The notes: generated from the letters alone by a model not told the origin. A stretch of DNA of 64,000 nt from JBJGXI01 sp045635475 (GCF_045635475.1 NZ_JBJGXI010000011.1:1-64000); one strand, 5' to 3'. Numbered from the stretch's first letter, positions 33,581-42,540 are shown. Made by a program: numbers and translations.

Positions 33581-34288
33581 TTAAATTAATGTCTCAATTT
33601 CACTTTCTTCTCTGAGAATTTCAATTTCAGCTGCAAGTTTACCTTGTTGCTTCTGCTGCATTAGTGCATCTCTAATTTGAGATTCAACTTCTTCTAATGC
33701 TGGAGCTTGATCACCTTGCTGATTCACAAGTTGATCATAATAATCTTGAATTTCTTGATCCGTTACTTCCACCGCTGGAAGTTCTTGCTCCATATATTTG
33801 TTAAGCTTAATTTCATAGGCAAGCTGATTTTGTAATGATTGCTCCGTTAATTCAAGCTCTGTTAATTGTTGCTGATATTGTTCGTCACTCTCAAATTGTG
33901 ATTTAATCTGTGCTAGTCTGTCATCAATCTCGGAACTCGGAGCTTCAATTCCTACCTCTGCTGCTTCCTGCAGGAGTAACTCCTGTTCAATCAATCGGCT
34001 CAATGTCTGTTCTTGCAACTGGCTAGCGTCGCTCACATCTTGTCCATACTGCTGAAACATCATTAGCGTTTGGCTATACATATCATTATATTTACTACCA
34101 GTAATTTCTTCACCATTGACTGTAGCAACAACCTTATCCTCTGCTACTTTTTCTACCTCTGTAACATCTGAGGAGGTATCATCCGTATTTTGTGTGTTAT
34201 CATCTGCGCTTTCTTCTTGCCCACTACAAGCTGCTAGAAGTAGACTTAAACTTACAGCAGCGACAATTAATAGTAATTTTTGTTTCAT
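33581..34288 (-). CDS. SurA-N/peptidyl-prolyl-isomerase-like lipoprotein chaperone
   Basis: A 235-residue lipoprotein. Lipobox LAAC with Cys21; a Glu/Asp/Thr linker follows. The mature part has the SurA N-terminal signature (VVATVNGEEITGSKYNDM, LIEQELLLQEAAEVGI). Unlike PrsA there is no parvulin rotamase domain, so it should act as a foldase-type chaperone or holdase at the outer face of the membrane. It is Gln-rich throughout (QSQFESDEQYQQQL style). Stands alone, minus strand. Confidence 0.85.
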   Translation of the reverse strand: MKQKLLLIVAAVSLSLLLAACSGQEESADDNTQNTDDTSSDVTEVEKVAEDKVVATVNGEEITGSKYNDMYSQTLMMFQQYGQDVSDASQLQEQTLSRLIEQELLLQEAAEVGIEAPSSEIDDRLAQIKSQFESDEQYQQQLTELELTEQSLQNQLAYEIKLNKYMEQELPAVEVTDQEIQDYYDQLVNQQGDQAPALEEVESQIRDALMQQKQQGKLAAEIEILREESEIETLI

Positions 34289-34673
34289 ATTAATAACCCC
34301 TCTCTTTCCTTATTAAGTATACTTCACTAACAACTGTTCCTCAGTCAGAATCTGAATAAACATTTTTTGTTAGAATAGAAAAAGAGTTTTTCCATGATGG
34401 TTTATTGAGTGTGGAAATTAACTAAGTATGGGGAGACATTTGATTTAAAATAAAAATGCGTTAAAGTTAACTTTAATACTGGGGTTGTTTTTAGGTATGC
34501 ATTACAAGACTTTAACCAAGGACGCTGCAAGGTGTAATTCATAGTGATTGATTATAAGAGGAAATTTCAGCTTCTTTAACATGATTTTTTTCATTAACAC
34601 CCTATTATAGTTAAACGATTCTGTATTTTGTTCAAAAAAAGACTCCAGAATCAAGAAACCGTCCTCTTGATGG
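34289..34673. other. Intergenic region with one 16-base palindrome
   Basis: No convincing gene. TTAAAGTTAACTTTAA at 34461-34476 is a perfect palindrome that could be an operator. A 62-residue frame at 34502-34690 has no ribosome site and is not listed as a gene. Confidence 0.45.
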
Positions 34674-35021
34674 CTATTTGAACACTTCATCTTCTAATTT
34701 ATTTACTCGTGATGATAAGGATTTCAGTTCCTTCTTTGACGCCGCTCCCGCTACATACGTTTCTATGACCACATTACTCATTTGCTTTGTTAGTATATCC
34801 AGCTTGTCATTTACTTGAGCAAATCCATTCCTCATTTCTACTCTAAGTGAATTCTGATCTTTTCGCATTTCTGACAGTTCTTCCTTAAACTCTGTGCGAA
34901 TTCCTGTTAGTTCTTCCCTAAATTCAGTACGTATTCCTGTTAGCTCTTCTTTAAATTCTTTACGCATTCCAGTAAGTTCATGTTTAAAATCAGTCAACAG
35001 TTCTAATATTTGCTTTTCCAT
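34674..35021 (-). CDS. Coiled-coil protein with 11-residue repeats
   Basis: A 115-residue protein. After MEKQILELLTDF come four near-identical 11-residue units (ELTGMRKEFKE, ELTGIRTEFRE, ELTGIRTEFKE, ELSEMRKDQNS), an undecad pattern of a long coiled coil. A second helical part ends SSRVNKLEDEVFK. I start it at ATG 35019-35021, after AAGGAGGTGAACAAG; the longer frame to 35102 lacks a site. It resembles the small protein at 22171. DUF-type coiled coil of unknown role. Confidence 0.7.
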   Translation of the reverse strand: MEKQILELLTDFKHELTGMRKEFKEELTGIRTEFREELTGIRTEFKEELSEMRKDQNSLRVEMRNGFAQVNDKLDILTKQMSNVVIETYVAGAASKKELKSLSSRVNKLEDEVFK

Positions 35022-35103
35022 CTTGTTCACCTCCTTGTCCTCATTATAAATGAATGCTTTACCACTTACGAGATATAAGTTTTTTCTCAAGTTTGCAATC
35101 AAA

Positions 35104-35131
35104 AATAGACCCCTGCATAAAGGGTCTATTG
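35104..35131. terminator. Intrinsic terminator of the DegV gene
   Basis: AATAGACCC (35104-35112) pairs with GGGTCTATT (35122-35130); on the minus strand it runs into TTTTTGATTG. It lies between the DegV gene and the coiled-coil gene. Confidence 0.8.
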
Positions 35132-35135
35132 TTCT

Positions 35136-35981
35136 TTACTTATCTTTTAACCAAGCAACAGACATTGTCCCATATCCTGTATGTACACCGGCAACTGGAA
35201 CTAAAGCTTCCACCTTAATTTTGATATGGTCATGGAGCTTCTCCAATTCTTGTTTCCACTGATCCGCTGTCTCTTTCACACCTGCGTGCATGATACACAA
35301 CTCAGTAAATTCTTTTTTCTCGACAGCTTCTTCAATGATTTGGAAAATCCTTCTTGTTGTTCGTTTTTTGCTGCGGATTTTTTCATCAACAACTACTTTG
35401 CCATCATCAAACTTTAACAACAAGTTAATATTAAGCAGGTTTGCAAACACGGTTTGAGTGGTGCTTACCCTCCCACTTCGTTTTAACTGTTCCAAACTTT
35501 CTGGCAGTAAGTACATTTCAGTTTTAGCAGGATACGTGCGTAACGTTTGCACAATTTCCTCGTACGTTTTTCCTTTTGATTGGAATTCAATGCCATTAGA
35601 AATCATTTTACCGAGTGCGTAGGAGCCGATTCTTGAATCGATGACTTCAACTGGAAAGTCAGCCAGTTCCGCTGCACTGATTGAACTTTGGTATGTACCG
35701 GTCAGTTCACTTGATGCATGAATCGCAATCCCGACATCGTATTCACCTTTTAGACGTTCGTATAATTCGACGAATTCTCCATAAGCAGGCTGACTCGTTT
35801 TTGCACCTTCGCCATGCTGTCTTAATAATTCATAAATCTCTTCTTTTGATATATCAATATCTTCTCGGTACGATATGCCATTTATATTTACAATCATCGG
35901 TAATACATGGATATTGTTTTCATCAATAAATGCTTGAGACAACCCACATGTGCTATCCGTTATCCAGGCAATTTTAGTCAT
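35136..35981 (-). CDS. DegV family fatty-acid-binding protein
   Basis: A 281-residue DegV protein with ITDSTCGLSQ at the N terminus, the SQPAYGEF loop, SSELTGTYQSS and SGRVSTTQTVFANLL. It is clearly diverged from the protein at 32659, as expected for paralogues with different fatty-acid preference. ATG at 35979-35981 follows AAAGGGG; the frame upstream to 36002 would include the ribosome site. Single-gene unit ending in its own terminator. Confidence 0.9.
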   Translation of the reverse strand: MTKIAWITDSTCGLSQAFIDENNIHVLPMIVNINGISYREDIDISKEEIYELLRQHGEGAKTSQPAYGEFVELYERLKGEYDVGIAIHASSELTGTYQSSISAAELADFPVEVIDSRIGSYALGKMISNGIEFQSKGKTYEEIVQTLRTYPAKTEMYLLPESLEQLKRSGRVSTTQTVFANLLNINLLLKFDDGKVVVDEKIRSKKRTTRRIFQIIEEAVEKKEFTELCIMHAGVKETADQWKQELEKLHDHIKIKVEALVPVAGVHTGYGTMSVAWLKDK

Positions 35982-36002
35982 TAAAATTTCCCCTTTATGC
36001 AA

Positions 36003-36315
36003 TAGAAGTATTGTTACTTAATAGTAGTAGTTGCTACTGAATTTATCATGAACAACGTATTAATAATAGTGACAAACGTAATTATTTTTAACTATAATTT
36101 GAATTAGCTGTTAGCTTATACCTATATAATTTGTTTACTACTTTCCAATTATTCGTATATATATAGGCTTGACTGTTCTATTCTAGGACGACTTTCCCCT
36201 TTTTCTCCAAACAGATTTGTAACTAATTCGACAAACTTTATGAAATTACGAAGCAAAAATCTTTTCCCGGGAAATATGTCGTATACTGTCTAGCTATTAT
36301 AATAGGGAAATATAT
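36003..36315. other. AT-rich intergenic region
   Basis: I see no gene here. The stretch lies between the start of the DegV gene and the structured repeat, and probably contains the DegV promoter. Confidence 0.4.
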
Positions 36316-36320
36316 AAGAA

Positions 36321-36464
36321 AAGCGCAGAGCGCCGCTCAGAAACGTAGCGACTGGAGCGAATCGACTAAAGATAAAGGAATCATGATGAGCTTGCGAATC
36401 AATGATGACTTATCGTAGGCGATTCGTGAAGTCGCCTAGTTTCTGGCGCTCGGAGCTAGACACG
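36321..36464. repeat. Structured palindromic repeat element
   Basis: An atypical GC-richer block of about 145 bases in AT-rich DNA. GAGCGCC and CAGAAAC near the left (36328-36344, split by three bases) pair with GTTTCTGGCGCTC at 36439-36451, closing the element. Inside, TAGGCGA (near 36416-36422) pairs with TCGCCTA (36432-36438). Similar structured blocks recur in genomes of halophilic Bacillaceae in my memory, so this is probably a dispersed repeat or MITE-like element; that is inference, as only one copy is in the window. Confidence 0.6.
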
Positions 36465-36473
36465 CACAAAAAA

Positions 36474-36512
36474 ATCCAAAACACTCTATCACAAAAGGTT
36501 TTGGCTTTTTTT
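36474..36512. terminator. Bidirectional terminator
   Basis: CCAAAAC (36476-36482) pairs with GTTTTGG (36498-36504) with an A-run on one side and a T-run on the other. It ends the minus-strand coiled-coil gene at 36539. Confidence 0.75.
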
Positions 36513-36538
36513 ATAATCGACAGTTATCAGATTATATA

Positions 36539-37195
36539 TCACTTTTTATCTTGCTCTTCCTTTCTATCCTTCATCATAAAAAAATTCAATGGTTGTTTAG
36601 ACCCTGAAACCAACTTATAAAAATAGGCAGCTGTTACATGATATCCATCTTCCATTTTGTCTGAAAGGTGACTCGCTCGCTCAAAGATCGTCGCTCGAAT
36701 ATTGTCTAACTGCCTTAGTGCTTTTTGCATTAATGCCTCTTGGCTTTCCAACCGGTCTAGTACGTGATCATGATGCTTTTCTTGATGATTTATTTGATCT
36801 GCCATCTGTTTTTGTAAGGACAGCATTTCCATCATTTGCAGATTAATTTGCTGATAACTTTCTAACTTTTGTAGCACCGCCTGTGTTGATTGATCAATTT
36901 CAGTTAGCTGTGCTTGTGTATGCTTAGTCACATTCTCTCGGTCAACATTTTGTTCTTTTAATGCGTTTAATTGGTTATCCACATCCTGCCAACGCGTTGA
37001 TTGCTTGAACTGATGTTGCTGCTGAAGCAATTGTAATTCATCAAATGATCTTGATAATGATTTGTTAATTCTTTGCTGTTCATCTAACAGCTCAGAAAGA
37101 TAGTTAAGCCGAAAACTACTTTGATTTGATGCCTTTAAGTTAGCTTTCGTTTTATACAGTGTTGGATATTTGCCATTGTTAATAAATAAGCTCAT
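36539..37195 (-). CDS. Coiled-coil protein of unknown function
   Basis: A 218-residue, Gln- and Leu-rich helical protein. Long heptad stretches (NYLSELLDEQQRINKSL, QLLQQQHQFKQ, LEKLESYQ-like) suggest an extended coiled coil. There is no signal peptide or membrane helix. ATG follows AAAGGGGGAAGG. Monocistronic, divergent from threonine synthase. I do not recognise the family. Confidence 0.65.
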   Translation of the reverse strand: MSLFINNGKYPTLYKTKANLKASNQSSFRLNYLSELLDEQQRINKSLSRSFDELQLLQQQHQFKQSTRWQDVDNQLNALKEQNVDRENVTKHTQAQLTEIDQSTQAVLQKLESYQQINLQMMEMLSLQKQMADQINHQEKHHDHVLDRLESQEALMQKALRQLDNIRATIFERASHLSDKMEDGYHVTAAYFYKLVSGSKQPLNFFMMKDRKEEQDKK

Positions 37196-37407
37196 TTTTA
37201 GCCTTCCCCCTTTTTGTTATTTTTCTAATATCCTATGCAATCATATGGGTACAGGGGACAGTTAACTTATAAATTCTTGGACTATATCAATTGGCCAATT
37301 TCATCATACAAACCTTTTAACAATATATCGTTTCCTAAGACTATTTGTTGCACAAAATAATATGCAATAATAGAATCATAGCTTACAAACAGAAAGGAGC
37401 GCTTTAA

Positions 37408-38613
37408 ATGAAATATAGTTATATTTCCCATCTCTATTGTCCAAAATGCGAAACTACATATGATCACACAAAAGTGAATCAGCTCTGCGAGTGCGGAGCA
37501 CCACTATTGGTGGCCTACGATTTAGAAGAGCTTTCTAAAAATTTAACCAAAGCCGAATTACTTGTTAGAACCGCTAGCCTTTGGCGTTACCATGAACTTT
37601 TACCAGTAGTAGACGAAGCCAATGTTGTCACATTAGGGGAGGGCATGACACCTTTATTGGATATGCCCTCAATCGGAGCTGATATGGATATTCCTAATCT
37701 ATTCATGAAGGATGAGGGAATTATTCCGACTGGTTCCTTTAAAGCGCGCGGTGCAGCTGTTGGTGTATCCAAGGCCAAAGAACTAGGTGTGAAAGAATTA
37801 GCGATGCCTACGAATGGAAATGCAGGTGCAGCCTGGGGACTGTACTCTGCACGAGCAGGGCTGAAATCAACGATTGTCATGCCTGTTGATGCACCGAAAA
37901 TAACGAGGAATGAAGTCGCCGTCTCAGGTGCCAATCTTCATATCATTAATGGATTAATTAGTGATGCTGGCAAGGTTGTTGGACAAGCCGTTAAGGAATA
38001 TGAATTATTTGATGCTTCGACGTTAAAGGAACCATACCGAATTGAAGGAAAGAAAACAATGGGACTTGAGATTGCAGAGCAAATGGATTGGAAAATGCCT
38101 GACGTAATCCTCTATCCAACTGGCGGTGGTGTTGGTATTATCGGCATTTATAAAGCTTTAACAGAATTGAAAGAGCTTGGTTGGGTAGAAGGAAAACTCC
38201 CACGGTTAGTAGCTGTGCAAGCAGAAGGTTGCGCGCCAATCGTAAAAGCTTGGCAGGAAGGGAAACAGGAATCACTTTTCTGGGAAAACTCCTCAACGAT
38301 TGCTTTTGGGATCAATGTACCAAAAGCAATCGGGGACTTCTTAGTCCTTGATGCGATTTATAAAACAGAGGGTTGTGCGATCGCAATTGAAGATGATGCA
38401 ATATTACAAGAGCAAGAAAAGATCGCATCCATGGAAGGTGCGTTTGTTTGTCCTGAGGGCGCTGCGACCTTCGTAGCTGCACGTCGATTACGAAAATCAG
38501 GATGGATTGAAGACAATCAAGTTGTTGTCGCGTTAAATACAGGAATGGGTATTAAATATCCAGAAACTGTTTCGGTTGATGTGCCTGTAATTGAAAAAGG
38601 CGACAAAATATAA
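37408..38613 (+). CDS. thrC: Threonine synthase
   Basis: A 401-residue PLP enzyme of the tryptophan-synthase-beta fold. The N terminus has a zinc-ribbon-like pattern (YCPKCE and LCECG; Cys11, Cys14, Cys27, Cys29). PLP Lys112 lies in PTGSFKARGAA, and the phosphate-binding loop is YPTGGGVG. It converts O-phosphohomoserine to threonine. The N-terminal cysteines place it in the archaeal-type threonine synthase subgroup rather than the usual Bacillus ThrC next to hom and thrB. No threonine pathway genes are adjacent, so it could also be a related PLP lyase. ATG after AAAGGAG. Confidence 0.8.
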   Translation: MKYSYISHLYCPKCETTYDHTKVNQLCECGAPLLVAYDLEELSKNLTKAELLVRTASLWRYHELLPVVDEANVVTLGEGMTPLLDMPSIGADMDIPNLFMKDEGIIPTGSFKARGAAVGVSKAKELGVKELAMPTNGNAGAAWGLYSARAGLKSTIVMPVDAPKITRNEVAVSGANLHIINGLISDAGKVVGQAVKEYELFDASTLKEPYRIEGKKTMGLEIAEQMDWKMPDVILYPTGGGVGIIGIYKALTELKELGWVEGKLPRLVAVQAEGCAPIVKAWQEGKQESLFWENSSTIAFGINVPKAIGDFLVLDAIYKTEGCAIAIEDDAILQEQEKIASMEGAFVCPEGAATFVAARRLRKSGWIEDNQVVVALNTGMGIKYPETVSVDVPVIEKGDKI

Positions 38614-38621
38614 CAAAAATC

Positions 38622-38657
38622 AATCCCCGATGTAAACGTCCATCGGGGATTTTTTTA
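38622..38657. terminator. Intrinsic terminator between threonine synthase and ROK kinase
   Basis: AATCCCCGATG and CATCGGGGATT form an 11-bp stem with an eight-base loop and a T-run of seven. It serves both convergent genes. Confidence 0.88.
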
Positions 38658-38659
38658 AT

Positions 38660-39520
38660 TTATTCGGCTTTATCCGCCGCTAATAAAAGACTGCCGGTAA
38701 TTCCAGCATTATCCTCTAAGCCTGGTGGAACAATATAATCTTCCAGTGCCGGCGTTTCAACATAATGATGTAACAGCTTTTCGAACTGCTCACGAACGAG
38801 CGGAAAAAGCTGCTGCTGCTTCATCACGCCACCACCTAGAATAATCACGTCCGGTCTTAGAATTAACGTATAATTCATAAGTGCTTGCGCCAAATAATAG
38901 GCTTCCATCTCCCACACTTTTGCATTATCAGCCAATTCATGGCCTTTTTTATGGTACCTACCTTCAATCGCTGGCCCTGCCGCTACTCCTTCCAAACAAT
39001 TACCATGATATGGACAAGTACCTGCGTAATCATCTTCAGGATGAATTTTGACTAGAATATGCCCCATTTCCGGATGACCAAAACCTTCTAGCACTTCTCC
39101 ATTAACGACAGCTCCACCTCCAATGCCTGTACCTACCGTTAAATAAATACAGGAGCTGCTTCCTTTGGCGTTGCCTTTTTTCGTTTCTCCATAAGCCGCT
39201 GCATTCACATCTGTCGTCCATGCGACAGGTACGTGATAACGATCTTTAATCGCGCCAAGGAAATCATAGTTGTTCCAGCCTTTTTTCGGAGTAGATGTTA
39301 CGTAACCGTATGTATCCGAATTTTTATTTACATCAATAGGTCCAAAAGAGCCAATCCCGATTGCCTTTAACTTGTATTGGTCAAAAAATGCAAACACGTG
39401 CTCCAACGTCTCTGTCGGCGTTGTTGTTGGAAAACTAACCCTTTCTACTATTTGAAACTGCTCATCGCTGACAGCACAAACAAATTTGGTTCCGCCTGCT
39501 TCTATTCCACCATAATACAT
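38660..39520 (-). CDS. ROK family sugar kinase (fructokinase-like)
   Basis: A 286-residue kinase. N-terminal phosphate motif GGIEAGGTKFVCAV; catalytic Asp in TTDVNAAAYGE; family zinc site HPEDDYAGTCPYHGNC (His and three Cys). This zinc layout and the GSFGPIDV string match ROK fructokinases and mannokinases of the GmuE/YdhR type. It phosphorylates a free hexose in the cytoplasm. ATG after AGGAGG. Next gene, divergent, is a GH9 hydrolase, suggesting that the kinase uses a sugar released by it or by a similar enzyme. Confidence 0.85.
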   Translation of the reverse strand: MYYGGIEAGGTKFVCAVSDEQFQIVERVSFPTTTPTETLEHVFAFFDQYKLKAIGIGSFGPIDVNKNSDTYGYVTSTPKKGWNNYDFLGAIKDRYHVPVAWTTDVNAAAYGETKKGNAKGSSSCIYLTVGTGIGGGAVVNGEVLEGFGHPEMGHILVKIHPEDDYAGTCPYHGNCLEGVAAGPAIEGRYHKKGHELADNAKVWEMEAYYLAQALMNYTLILRPDVIILGGGVMKQQQLFPLVREQFEKLLHHYVETPALEDYIVPPGLEDNAGITGSLLLAADKAE

Positions 39521-39873
39521 AAGAAATCCTCCTACTAATTTGTTACGTCGCTTTATTAATTGTCCTATGTAAACTTTACCATCGTTAGCAGAAATGGAAA
39601 AGAATGATTTTACGCAATCCCAAAATTAAAGTAATAGCAAGCAAGTAAACAAGTCCATTCAAACTTTGTACAGTCGTCAACTAACTTGTTAGAACTTCTG
39701 ATAAAGCTGGCATTTATTTTTTTCTTGGCGATAATATATTCTATTATCAGTGAACACTCTCCACCTAAATCTAAGATTTTGAAGAGGAATTCTCGCCTGT
39801 TTTTGTTGAAAGCATAGTACACTATCATTTAAAAGCATGTAAGCGTTACACACAAATTGAGGAGTGATGAAGC
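39521..39873. other. Divergent regulatory region between ROK kinase and GH9 genes
   Basis: No gene supported. It should contain both promoters. TGTAAGCGTTACA (39838-39850) is an inverted repeat similar to a cre or LacI-type operator, just before the GH9 ribosome site. Short frames here are AT-rich and lack ribosome sites. Confidence 0.5.
39838..39850. promoter_or_regulatory. cre-like/LacI-type palindrome upstream of GH9 gene
   Basis: TGTAA, GCG, TTACA: a perfect inverted repeat around a CG-containing centre, 24 bases before the start codon. A CcpA or LacI-family regulator would fit. Confidence 0.5.
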
Positions 39874-41496
39874 ATGAAACATAGAAAACGGACAATAACA
39901 GTGAATCAGATTGGTTACCCACTAGCAGCAAAGAAAGTAGCAGTTTTTACTGAACCTAACCGCTCTTTTCAAGTAATCAATCAAGCTGGGAAAATCGTTT
40001 ATAAAGGTGAACTGAGCACGCCACTTAAAGATAACAATAGTGGTATGATCATCCGCAAAGGGGATTTTACTGAATTAACTAAACCTGGTACATATCAAGT
40101 GAAAAGTGGATCCGCTACCTCTGCGTGGTTTGAAATTTCAGAGGCACCTTACCAAACACTTCATCACGGATTATTGAAGGCATTTTATTTATTTCGCTGT
40201 GGAATCGATTTGGAAGAAAAACTTGCTGGGCCTTGGAAGCATAGCGCTTGCCATACCGCAGAAGGTATCGTCTACGGCGAACCAGACCGCAAGCTCGTTA
40301 GCAGTGGTGGATGGCATGATGCTGGTGATTATGGTAAATATACCGTGGCAGCAGCTAAAGCAATTGCCGACCTACTTCTCGCTTATGACATGTATCCAGA
40401 CGCTTTTACAAGACCGATCCCTATTCCAGAAACGGACAACCACACCCCTGATGTGTTACATGAATGCCGCTATGAATTAGCATGGTTATTTAAAATGCAA
40501 GATAATCGATCTGGTGGTGTTTTTCATAAGCTGACCACTCTTCAGTTTCCTGGCCTAGACGTGATGCCAGAGGCTGACAAGGCTGATTTATACTTTTCAC
40601 CGATTTCCGCCACAGCTACAGCTTCCTTTGCAGCAATTATGGCCATGGCAGCACGTGTATACAAGCCATTTGATGCTATATTCTCGGAGAACTGTTTACG
40701 TGCAGCACAGTTTGCGGATGACTGGCTAGCAAAAAACTCCAATGTTGCTGGCTTTAAAAACCCTCCTGAAATCAGCACAGGAGAATATGGTGACAGCCAA
40801 GACATTGATGAACGCTATTGGGCGATGGCTGAATTGTATCGTACTACTGGTGACCAACAATACCATGAACGTTTCATACAAATCGCCAAGCAATCATTTA
40901 ATAAATATGAATTAGGCTGGACCGATGTTGGTGGATATGGAACACTAGCTTATTTGTTGCATGGTCAATCAAATGCCGATGATTCCCTGTTTGAATCATT
41001 AAAGACTGGCTTGATCGAGGAGGCAGATAAGCTAGTAGCACAAAGTAATCGTGATGGATATTTAATTTCTTTACAAGAAAATCAATATATATGGGGCAGT
41101 AATATGCTTGTGATGAACCATGCAATGACCTTATTATTCGCCTACCATTTTACTGGTGATACAACTTTTGAGGCAAGCGCGCTAGAGCACCTCCATTACA
41201 TTATCGGTCGAAATGTCCATGACCTTAGCTTTGTTACTGGTTTTGGTGACCACCGTGTTATGAATCACCACCACCGACCATCAGTGGCAGATAACGTGAT
41301 TGAACCCGTCCCCGGTCTCGTTTCAGGCGGGCCAAACAAAAAATTACAAGATGAATATGTGAAAAAACATTTACAAGGTAGAGCACCTGCTCAATGTTTT
41401 GTTGATCATCAAGACAGTTACTCAACGAACGAAGTCACCATTTATTGGAATTCACCGACTGTGTTTGTTGTATCTCATTGGGTTAAACCAAAATAG
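39874..41496 (+). CDS. Glycoside hydrolase family 9, intracellular
   Basis: A 540-residue enzyme. Residues 1-90 form the Ig-like N-terminal domain (NQIGYPLAAKKVAVF start); the (alpha/alpha)6 barrel follows. Catalytic residues are visible: base Asp149/Asp152 in GWHDAGDYGKY and proton donor Glu520 in YSTNEVTIYWNSP. There is no signal peptide, so it acts on imported oligosaccharide such as cellodextrin, beta-glucan or chito-oligosaccharide fragments, not on polymers. It also lacks carbohydrate-binding modules. ATG follows GAGGAGTGATGAAGC. Divergent from the ROK kinase. Confidence 0.88.
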   Translation: MKHRKRTITVNQIGYPLAAKKVAVFTEPNRSFQVINQAGKIVYKGELSTPLKDNNSGMIIRKGDFTELTKPGTYQVKSGSATSAWFEISEAPYQTLHHGLLKAFYLFRCGIDLEEKLAGPWKHSACHTAEGIVYGEPDRKLVSSGGWHDAGDYGKYTVAAAKAIADLLLAYDMYPDAFTRPIPIPETDNHTPDVLHECRYELAWLFKMQDNRSGGVFHKLTTLQFPGLDVMPEADKADLYFSPISATATASFAAIMAMAARVYKPFDAIFSENCLRAAQFADDWLAKNSNVAGFKNPPEISTGEYGDSQDIDERYWAMAELYRTTGDQQYHERFIQIAKQSFNKYELGWTDVGGYGTLAYLLHGQSNADDSLFESLKTGLIEEADKLVAQSNRDGYLISLQENQYIWGSNMLVMNHAMTLLFAYHFTGDTTFEASALEHLHYIIGRNVHDLSFVTGFGDHRVMNHHHRPSVADNVIEPVPGLVSGGPNKKLQDEYVKKHLQGRAPAQCFVDHQDSYSTNEVTIYWNSPTVFVVSHWVKPK

Positions 41497-41852
41497 TATT
41501 TTTATCAATAGTACTGTCAATGTAACTTGTTATGTGTGATCTTCATCGTTATCATTATTATACGGGTGATGTGAACAAAAACATTATAATAAACAAATAT
41601 TACCAAAACCCTTCCTATCATAGGCGCACACTATATTTTTATCTAATCGAAAACAAATCTTACATTTATTTTTAAAAGGAAAAGCATTCCCTATATCTTT
41701 TTTATTTTTTATGTGTTATAGTTAATTCAATTATTGTTGTTCGGAAATTCGTAATGATAGCAGAAATAACTAAGAGGTAATTTTTGTCTTGAATGAGTAT
41801 GAGAGCAAGGATAGTAATTTTATTGTGCAATAAGCACTAGGAGGCAACACAA
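41497..41852 (+). promoter_or_regulatory. Cold-shock gene promoter and long leader
   Basis: An extended -10 box (TG-T-TATAGT, -10 at 41717-41722) implies an mRNA start near 41729 and a leader of about 124 bases, as known for csp genes of Bacillus, whose leaders mediate cold control. The upstream part (41497-41700) holds no gene I can support. Confidence 0.55.
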
Positions 41853-42053
41853 ATGAACACAGGTAAAGTAAAATGGTTTAACGCAGACAAAGGTTTCGGT
41901 TTCATCGAAGTAGAAGGTGGAGACGACGTATTCGTACACTTCTCAGCTATTCAAGGCGAAGGTTTCAAAACATTAGAAGAAGGTCAAACTGTTACTTTCG
42001 GTATCGAAGACGGACAACGTGGACCACAAGCTACTAATGTAGAAAAAGCATAA
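41853..42053 (+). CDS. Cold-shock protein (CspA/CspB family)
   Basis: A 66-residue single-domain OB-fold protein. RNP1 (KGFGFIEV) and RNP2 (VFVHF) are intact. It binds single-stranded RNA and DNA and prevents secondary structure at low temperature. Length is the family norm. ATG after CTAGGAGG. It matches CspD/CspB types of Bacillus very closely, but the paralogue cannot be named from sequence alone. Confidence 0.97.
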   Translation: MNTGKVKWFNADKGFGFIEVEGGDDVFVHFSAIQGEGFKTLEEGQTVTFGIEDGQRGPQATNVEKA

Positions 42054-42069
42054 ATTGCTCTTAAAAAAG

Positions 42070-42104
42070 GTTCTTCCCCTAATACGGGAAGAGCTTTTTA
42101 TTTT
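42070..42104 (+). terminator. Terminator of the cold-shock gene
   Basis: TCTTCCC and GGGAAGA form the stem, followed by GCTTTTTATTTT. Confidence 0.85.
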
Positions 42105-42165
42105 GCATTATAATAATTTTTGTATTTTTAAACAAAATAACAAGTAAAAGAAGCAGGTGACTTGC

Positions 42166-42540
42166 ATGATTGAAATAAAGACTTCTACATTAAGTGACGG
42201 AGAGTTCAATAGAGGTGTATTCGCTATCGAGGATATAGAAAAAGGTGCGTTGATCCATGAAGCACCGGTTATCTCTTATCCAAACGAGCAGCATGTACAT
42301 ATTGAAAAAACGTTGCTTGCTGATTACGCATTTGAATATGGAGAGAACCATACAGCAATTTTGTTAGGCTATGGCATGTTGTTTAATCATTCCTATACAC
42401 CAAATGCCGAGTATGAAATTAGTTTCTCTGACCATACCTTTAAATTTTTTGCTTACACTGATATAAAAGCTGGCGAAGAAATATTAATTAATTATAATGG
42501 TGATGTCGATATTGATGATCCTTTATGGTTCAATGAGTAA
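42166..42540 (+). CDS. Small SET-domain protein (protein lysine methyltransferase-like)
   Basis: A 124-residue minimal SET domain. Motifs: RGVFAIEDIEKGALI (SET-N), LFNHSYTPNAEYE (the NHS motif that binds cofactor and knots the fold) and AYTDIKAGEEILINYNGD (with the conserved Tyr). Members transfer methyl groups to lysine side chains; bacterial targets are mostly unknown. ATG at 42166 follows AGGTGA. Stands alone between terminators. Confidence 0.85.
   Translation: MIEIKTSTLSDGEFNRGVFAIEDIEKGALIHEAPVISYPNEQHVHIEKTLLADYAFEYGENHTAILLGYGMLFNHSYTPNAEYEISFSDHTFKFFAYTDIKAGEEILINYNGDVDIDDPLWFNE

Noticed and set aside
34502..34690. 62-residue frame after the coiled-coil gene
   Set aside because: No ribosome site, runs into the end of the upstream gene, and shows no family signature.
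37408..38613. Threonine biosynthesis operon
   Set aside because: The gene has its own terminator and unrelated neighbours; no homoserine dehydrogenase or kinase gene is next to it.
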